From an uncultured Bacteroidales bacterium (GTDB lineage Bacteria > Bacteroidota > Bacteroidia > Bacteroidales > F082), in assembly GCA_900315175.1 (NCBI GenBank), contig OMYA01000014.1, forward strand, positions 1 through 41,036: DNA of 41,036 nucleotides. The letters are read 5' to 3'. A program made the position numbers and the translations under genes. The notes beneath the pieces were generated by a model. The model was given only the letters and a program-made list of their open reading frames with translations, had not been told where the DNA came from and searched no databases. This document shows, in pieces, positions 37,646-41,036 of this stretch. Within the stretch, counting starts at the first letter, position 1; the number at the start of each line of letters is the position of its first letter.

Positions 37646-38635
37646 TCAAACAATATAAGTCTCTAATATTTTACAATCTTCTAACGCTTTTATCTCCACT
37701 TTATTGATAATATTCGGAATTAAAATGCATTCGCCGATGCCGACGATCTCTTCGCCTCCGTCGTATTTCAGGGTGAAGCTGCCGCCGACGCTCATAAGGA
37801 TGACGAAAGAGTCGAGTTCCGAATAGTCTTTTGCCAACGCCATCCCTTTTTCAATATTGATGAAATTGGTGGTGAAATAAGGGCATTCCACCATCTTGAC
37901 GGTGGCGTCTTTCTTGTCGCGGTCGTATTCGGTGCGGTAGTTGTCCTCGTGTTTGTAGTTTAAGGTGAACAGCGACTGCGGGATATGCAGTTCGCGGTAC
38001 ATCCCGTGCTGGTCGAGGCGGTCCCAGTCGTACACACGGTAGGTGGTGTCGCTGGTCTGCTGTATCTCAGCCACCATGCAGCCCGGACCTAAGGCGTGAA
38101 TCCTTCTTGCCGGGATGAAAAACACGTCGCCGTCGTTAACCTTTTCATAGTTAAGGACTTCCGATATTTTTTTATCATAGATGAGCTTCTCCACTTCCGC
38201 TTTCGTCACCTCGCGGTTGAAACCTGAGACGAGTTCCGCGTCCTTGTCGGCGTGCATCACATACCACATCTCGGTCTTGCCGTTCTCGAGGCCTATCTTC
38301 TGTGCTATCTCATCGTCGGGATGCACCTGCACCGACAGCCATGTCAGCGGGTCGATTATCTTGATTAACAATGGGAAAGTCTCGCCGTATTTGTCGAAAA
38401 CGTTGTCGCCCACGAGGTCGCCCATGAAGGTCTCCACGAGGTCGTTGAGCTCGTCGCCCTCAAACTGGCCGTTCGCCACTATGCTGTTCTGGCCGTCGAC
38501 ACCCGACAGCAGCCACATCTCGCCACAGTTCATCAGCTTGCCGAAGTCCTTGTGCAACAACGACTTGACATTCTGCCCGCCCCAGATTTTCTCAAGGAAA
38601 ATAGGCTTAAACTTCAAAGGATATAACACGTTCAT
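37646..38635 (-). CDS. manA: Mannose-6-phosphate isomerase, class I
   Basis: 329 residues, close to the short Gram-positive/Bacteroidota form. It interconverts mannose-6-P and fructose-6-P, linking glycolysis to GDP-mannose for surface glycans. Zn ligands are visible: LSVQVHPDDE (Gln, His, ~99-106), GKTEMWYV (Glu, ~118) and ARRIHALGPG (His, ~180). The catalytic Arg is in TYRVYDWDR (~204). ATG 38635, with its own -7 box. First gene of a run manA-tlpA-DUF6029-omp28. Confidence 0.95.
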   Translation of the reverse strand: MNVLYPLKFKPIFLEKIWGGQNVKSLLHKDFGKLMNCGEMWLLSGVDGQNSIVANGQFEGDELNDLVETFMGDLVGDNVFDKYGETFPLLIKIIDPLTWLSVQVHPDDEIAQKIGLENGKTEMWYVMHADKDAELVSGFNREVTKAEVEKLIYDKKISEVLNYEKVNDGDVFFIPARRIHALGPGCMVAEIQQTSDTTYRVYDWDRLDQHGMYRELHIPQSLFTLNYKHEDNYRTEYDRDKKDATVKMVECPYFTTNFINIEKGMALAKDYSELDSFVILMSVGGSFTLKYDGGEEIVGIGECILIPNIINKVEIKALEDCKILETYIV

Positions 38636-38662
38636 TTCTAAAAATAGAGTCTAATCCAACTG

Positions 38663-38670
38663 CAAAAATA
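38663..38670 (-). promoter_or_regulatory. -7 box of manA
   Basis: TATTTTTG on the minus strand, a full match, giving a ~22-base leader. No clear -33 box. Confidence 0.55.
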
Positions 38671-38707
38671 CAAAAAAATGTTTTAAGTTGAGCGATGTTT
38701 AAAGATT

Positions 38708-38748
38708 TTAACAATAAAAACAAGAGCCAACCTATTCGGCTGACTCTT
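38708..38748 (-). terminator. Possible minus-strand terminator
   Basis: Minus strand AAGAGTCAGCC...GGCTCTTG followed by TTTTTATTG: AAGAG/CTCTT and CC/GG pair with a four-base bulge. It would end transcription coming from the orphan gene at 38950. Weak because of the bulge. Confidence 0.35.
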
Positions 38749-38756
38749 TTCGTTTA

Positions 38757-38826
38757 GCACTAAATATAGTGCGCTACGCAAGATGTTGCTCCCAGGCGTA
38801 GTATAGGCGTAGCGTATACGTAGCGC
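38757..38826. repeat. CGTAG-rich inverted repeats
   Basis: GCACTAAATATAGTGC (38757-38772) is a small palindrome. GCGCTACG (38771-38778) pairs with CGTAGCGC (38819-38826) and can alternatively pair with GCGTAGCG (38807-38814). GGCGTAGTATA and GGCGTAGCGTATA are near-duplicates inside. It lies between manA and the candidate small RNA. Confidence 0.6.
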
Positions 38827-38875
38827 TATTGTTAAAAATTTTCAAAAAACCGGCTGCGCGATTAAAAAAAGTTTG

Positions 38876-38884
38876 TATCTTTGC
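38876..38884 (+). promoter_or_regulatory. -7 box of candidate small RNA
   Basis: TATCTTTGC is the strongest form of the -7 consensus. No protein-coding gene follows on this strand for about 1 kb. There is no clear -33 TTTG. Confidence 0.6.
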
Positions 38885-38888
38885 AGCG

Positions 38889-38951
38889 TGAAAGTCAATT
38901 CCGTATGTGGTTCCCTTTGTGGGTAATTGCTTGGTACGGTTGACTTTTTTT
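38889..38951 (+). ncRNA. Candidate small RNA, about 62 nt
   Basis: Starting about 5 bases after the -7 box, AAAGTCAA (38891-38898) pairs with TTGACTTT (38940-38947) and CCGTA (38901-38905) with TACGG (38935-38939), giving a 13-bp stem with a two-base bulge. It closes a 29-base loop containing CCC TTTGT GGG, and ends in a run of seven T. The whole transcript is therefore one hairpin with a built-in terminator. The T-run overlaps the stop codon of the convergent gene at 38950. It could be only a terminator structure, but the promoter directly before it argues for an independent RNA. Confidence 0.5.
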
Positions 38952-39459
38952 ATTTCACCTCTATTTTATTAACACAATACTGTACATGTTTTTCGTTTGC
39001 TTTAATTCCAATGGTTAATTTAACTTTGAAATTTAAATAATCATATTCATTGTTGGTGAAATCATAATACAAAATTGCCATGTTTCTGTAACCATTATAA
39101 GATTGTGTGCCAGTTTTTATATGGTCATAAACTGGCTTGTTCACATCTCCAATTGCATCCTTTACGATAACTTCCAAATATTTCACGGCATAAGTCGATT
39201 GCCAGTTTTTTGATGCTGTATTAATGGTTTTCTTGTCACTTTCATTCTCAACAATAAAAACATTAACGCCAAGATAATCATTATAGATCATATTCCCTTT
39301 GCCTTCTCGCTGAAGTTTTTTCCAAAGGTTTGAATAATAAATCGTTATCAGACTTCTTCTTTCTCTACTGCGGTGTTTTGCTGTCGGAATACCTTTAATG
39401 AACTCCGGTAATATGTTGTTTTTGTTATTATAATCAATAGTTTCCATATTGTTAAACAT
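38950..39459 (-). CDS. Orphan hypothetical protein
   Basis: 169 residues from ATG 39459 (or METIDYNN four codons later). Not recognised with confidence. It has no signal peptide or membrane segment. The N-terminus is Asn-rich, then a basic stretch (AKHRSRERRS, ~27-36) and an alpha/beta body. The C-terminal half (YLEVIVKDAIGDVNKPVYDH, ILYYDFTNNEYDYLNFKVKL, HVQYCVNKIEVK) faintly recalls small domains found in polyvalent phage/plasmid proteins and BECR-type nucleases, but this is only an impression. It is visibly more AT-rich than the housekeeping genes and sits among gene debris, which suggests acquisition by transfer. Confidence 0.6.
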   Translation of the reverse strand: MFNNMETIDYNNKNNILPEFIKGIPTAKHRSRERRSLITIYYSNLWKKLQREGKGNMIYNDYLGVNVFIVENESDKKTINTASKNWQSTYAVKYLEVIVKDAIGDVNKPVYDHIKTGTQSYNGYRNMAILYYDFTNNEYDYLNFKVKLTIGIKANEKHVQYCVNKIEVK

Positions 39460-39474
39460 TAAAAAATCAATAAA

Positions 39475-39623
39475 TTAAACAATTCCAACAAGCAATCTGG
39501 CGATTACTTTTGGTGGTAAAAACTGTTTCAAAATGCTCAGTGGGAGGGAAGATTCAAAATCTGCTTCAAAAATACAAAAAAGTTCTTTTCGTGTAGCTTG
39601 CTCTTTTAAAAAATTACAGCCTC
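39475..39623 (-). pseudogene. Possible 3' remnant of a gene upstream of the orphan gene
   Basis: The minus-strand frame ending at 39475 reads about 49 plausible residues (NFLKEQATRKELFCIFEADF, then SSLPLSILKQFLPP and KVIARLLVGIV) before entering, at 39624, the antisense of a duplicated ATPase fragment. It stops 15 bases before the orphan gene, an operon-like spacing. It may be the tail of a gene cut by that duplication. No family is recognised; a chance open frame is possible. Confidence 0.3.
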
Positions 39624-39654
39624 GCCTATATTCTTCATAAGGTAAATCGCTATG

Positions 39655-39753
39655 ATATAATTGCCGATGAAACAACTCGCAAACGTGAGTTCGGAAATCT
39701 TAACTCAATAAACGATAATTACCCCAAATATGTCATTTCAATGACTCCGTTAG
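39655..39753. repeat. 99-base direct repeat, left copy
   Basis: Identical to 40938-41036 at the window's right edge; the true end of the repeat may lie beyond the window. It corresponds to the C-terminal coding part of the ATPase gene. Confidence 0.95.
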
Positions 39754-39756
39754 CCC

Positions 39757-39786
39757 TGTCATTCCGAGCGAAGCGAGGAATCTCAT
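39757..39786. repeat. REP-like single arm (TGTCATTCCGAGCGAAGCGA type)
   Basis: TGTCATTCCGAGCGAAGCGA followed by GGAATCTCAT, immediately after the ATPase-tail fragment. The same sub-type as the right arm inside the HHH gene. Confidence 0.85.
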
Positions 39787-39825
39787 CTGAATAATTCAAA
39801 AGCAGCAATTTTTTTCAATTTTTTA

Positions 39826-39893
39826 CAAAAAATTTCTTTTATAAAAGATAAAATTATTATTTTTGCAAAAAATTTCTTTTATAAAAGATAAAA
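39826..39893. promoter_or_regulatory. Duplicated palindrome and promoter before the ATPase gene
   Basis: A 28-base block is repeated 40 bases apart (39826-39853 and 39866-39893). Each copy contains the perfect palindrome TCTTTTATAAAAGA (39835-39848 and 39875-39888). Between them is a full -7 box TATTTTTG (39858-39865), so one palindrome is just upstream of it and the other lies between the transcription start and ATG 39899. This is the geometry of a repressor operator pair. Confidence 0.6.
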
Positions 39894-39898
39894 ATGTT

Positions 39899-41036
39899 AT
39901 GGAGACTATTTTAAGACAACGTTATTTGGAAAGCATCGAACGCTACCTTGGAAAAGATACCATTATAATATTGACCGGACAACGTAGAATCGGAAAGAGT
40001 TGTGTTTTAAGGCTTTTCAGAGATAAAATCAGTAAAATCAACAAAACAAATGTCATTTTTATCGACAAAGAGAAATATGAATTTGATGATATCAAGACAT
40101 ATAAGGACCTGAACGCTTATATTGGAGCGCGACGCGATAAAAACAAGACAAACTATATTCTTGTCGACGAGATTCAGGATATTGAAGATTTTGAAAAAAG
40201 CTTGCGCAGTTATTATGAGGAGCCTGATATAGAGATTGTTGTCACTGGCTCAAACTCAAAAATGCTCAGCGGCGATTTGAGCACGCTCATTGGCGGACGT
40301 TATAAAGAGATTTATATCCAAGCCCTTAGTTATGAAGAGTTTATGCTGTTTCATAAGCTGCCGGACTCAGACGATACATTGGTAAAGTATATTCAGTGTG
40401 GAGGTTTGCCGGGATTGGTTAAGATGGGACTTGAAGAACAGGATGCGCGCGAATACCAAATGGATGTGTATCACACTGTTTTGCTTAAGGATATTATAAT
40501 GAGGAACAATATCCGCAACGTTCCTTTTCTTGAAAATCTTGTGCGATTTTTAGCGGACAATACTGGTAAGATAATATCAGCCAACAGTATCGCCAATTAT
40601 ATGAAGTCACAAGGCGAGAATATTACTTCGACGGTTATCATAAACTATATCAAATATCTATGCGATGCCTATATTCTTCATAAGGTAAATCGCTATGATA
40701 TTCATGGGAAAAAGCTGTTTGAGAGCAACGACAAGTATTATTTTGAGGACAACGGCATTCGAAATGCCCTCGCTGGCGGCTCGCGTGAAGGCGACATTGA
40801 AAAAGTGATTGAAAACATCATTTACAACCATCTGATTCGCCTCGGTTATGATGTTACAGTGGGACAACTTCAGGCTGGTGAAATAGACTTTGTCTGCACA
40901 AAACCGGAAGGTCAGCGCATTTATGTGCAGGCATCGTATATAATTGCCGATGAAACAACTCGCAAACGTGAGTTCGGAAATCTTAACTCAATAAACGATA
41001 ATTACCCCAAATATGTCATTTCAATGACTCCGTTAG
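39899..41036 (+). CDS. AAA_14/DUF4143 ATP-binding protein (3' partial)
   Basis: 379 codons are present and the frame is still open at the window edge; judged by family length (~380-400) it lacks only the last residues. ATG 39899 is chosen because the ATG at 39894 leads to a stop after six codons. Walker A is GQRRIGKS (27-34), Walker B YILVDEIQD (86-94), and a sensor-like VVTGSNSKMLSG follows at ~121-132. The C-terminal DUF4143 part starts near RFLADNTGKIISANSIANYM and includes the nuclease-like strand LQAGEIDFVC. Such proteins are numerous and variable in Bacteroidota; their role is not established. Its final 99 bases are duplicated upstream. Confidence 0.92.
   Translation, partial: METILRQRYLESIERYLGKDTIIILTGQRRIGKSCVLRLFRDKISKINKTNVIFIDKEKYEFDDIKTYKDLNAYIGARRDKNKTNYILVDEIQDIEDFEKSLRSYYEEPDIEIVVTGSNSKMLSGDLSTLIGGRYKEIYIQALSYEEFMLFHKLPDSDDTLVKYIQCGGLPGLVKMGLEEQDAREYQMDVYHTVLLKDIIMRNNIRNVPFLENLVRFLADNTGKIISANSIANYMKSQGENITSTVIINYIKYLCDAYILHKVNRYDIHGKKLFESNDKYYFEDNGIRNALAGGSREGDIEKVIENIIYNHLIRLGYDVTVGQLQAGEIDFVCTKPEGQRIYVQASYIIADETTRKREFGNLNSINDNYPKYVISMTPL
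40938..41036. repeat. 99-base direct repeat, right copy
   Basis: Matches 39655-39753 base for base up to the window edge; lies within the ATPase gene. Confidence 0.95.

Larger units (their letters stand above)
39624..39795 (+). pseudogene. Fragment of the AAA_14/DUF4143 ATPase gene with 240-base deletion
   Basis: 39624-39658 is identical to 40667-40701 and 39655-39753 is identical to 40938-41036 of the ATPase gene. The join has lost 240 bases (80 codons) at a shared ATAT, keeping the frame (AYILHKVNRYDI then IADETTRKREF). No start or ATPase core is present; an in-frame stop lies upstream at 39594. After 39753 the frame runs through a REP arm (LSFRAKRGISSE) to a TAA at 39793-39795. Confidence 0.85.

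Noticed and set aside
39475..39675. 66-residue minus-strand open frame as an intact gene
   Set aside because: Its first ~17 residues are the antisense of the duplicated ATPase fragment, so at most the remainder (39475-39623) can be a real gene remnant.
39894..39911. ATG at 39894 as the start of the ATPase
   Set aside because: It gives a six-codon frame ending in TAA; the ATG at 39899 opens the full ATPase frame.

Overview
The window looks like a chromosomal piece of an uncultured member of the Bacteroidales (Bacteroidota). The evidence is of several kinds. Promoters follow the Bacteroidota pattern TTTG / TAnnTTTG with almost no Shine-Dalgarno sequences. There is a C25 (gingipain-like) protease with a type IX secretion C-terminal domain. 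Several surface families typical of this order are present (Omp28-like, DUF6029-like, FN3/FISUMP-like lipoproteins), along with an efflux operon and a DUF7033-type polysaccharide deacetylase of the kinds seen there. No phage, plasmid or CRISPR locus is visible. Most genes are chromosomal housekeeping, cell-surface or transport genes.

Layout, left to right. 1-810: 3' end of a surface protein and its terminator. 839-4992 (minus): gtrA-like, CPBP protease, malQ, adk, hpt. 5031-6300 (plus): purE and a rhomboid protease, sharing an overlapping divergent promoter with hpt. 6421-8250: FN3/FISUMP-like lipoprotein. 8259-15629 (minus): HHH protein, NSS transporter, upp, acetyltransferase-like protein, polysaccharide deacetylase, GH3 lipoprotein. 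15748-19131: secreted C25 protease. 19227-20882 (minus): pssA and an AraC regulator, divergent from a four-gene efflux operon (TolC, HlyD and two ABC-2 permeases, no ATPase gene) at 21104-26005. 26186-29460: RND/MMPL transporter plus polyprenyl synthase. 29601-34053 (minus): queA, S4 protein, der, era. 34136-34209: initiator tRNA-Met. 34238-38635 (minus): Omp28-like lipoprotein, DUF6029-like protein, TlpA-like thioredoxin, manA. 38757-39898: AT-rich accessory patch with a candidate small RNA, an orphan gene and gene debris. 39899-end: AAA_14/DUF4143 ATPase running off the right edge.

The most unusual aspect is the density of short palindromic repeats of several unrelated families. They sit between genes and also, in frame, inside coding sequences. 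A TGTCATTTCGA...GAGAAATC family lies in at least eight places, including inside malQ and the HHH gene. A second family, built from AATGTG steps alternating with small hairpins every 17 or 19 bases, is inside malQ and again after the polyprenyl synthase gene. A third (TGTAGAGACG palindromes) is inside the GH3 gene. A 9-base minisatellite sits inside the acetyltransferase gene. This resembles the protein-coding palindromic elements known from Rickettsia. Intergenic spacers also carry tandem arrays of 7-, 8- and about 10.5-base units. All assignments come from reading the sequence only; no database search was possible.
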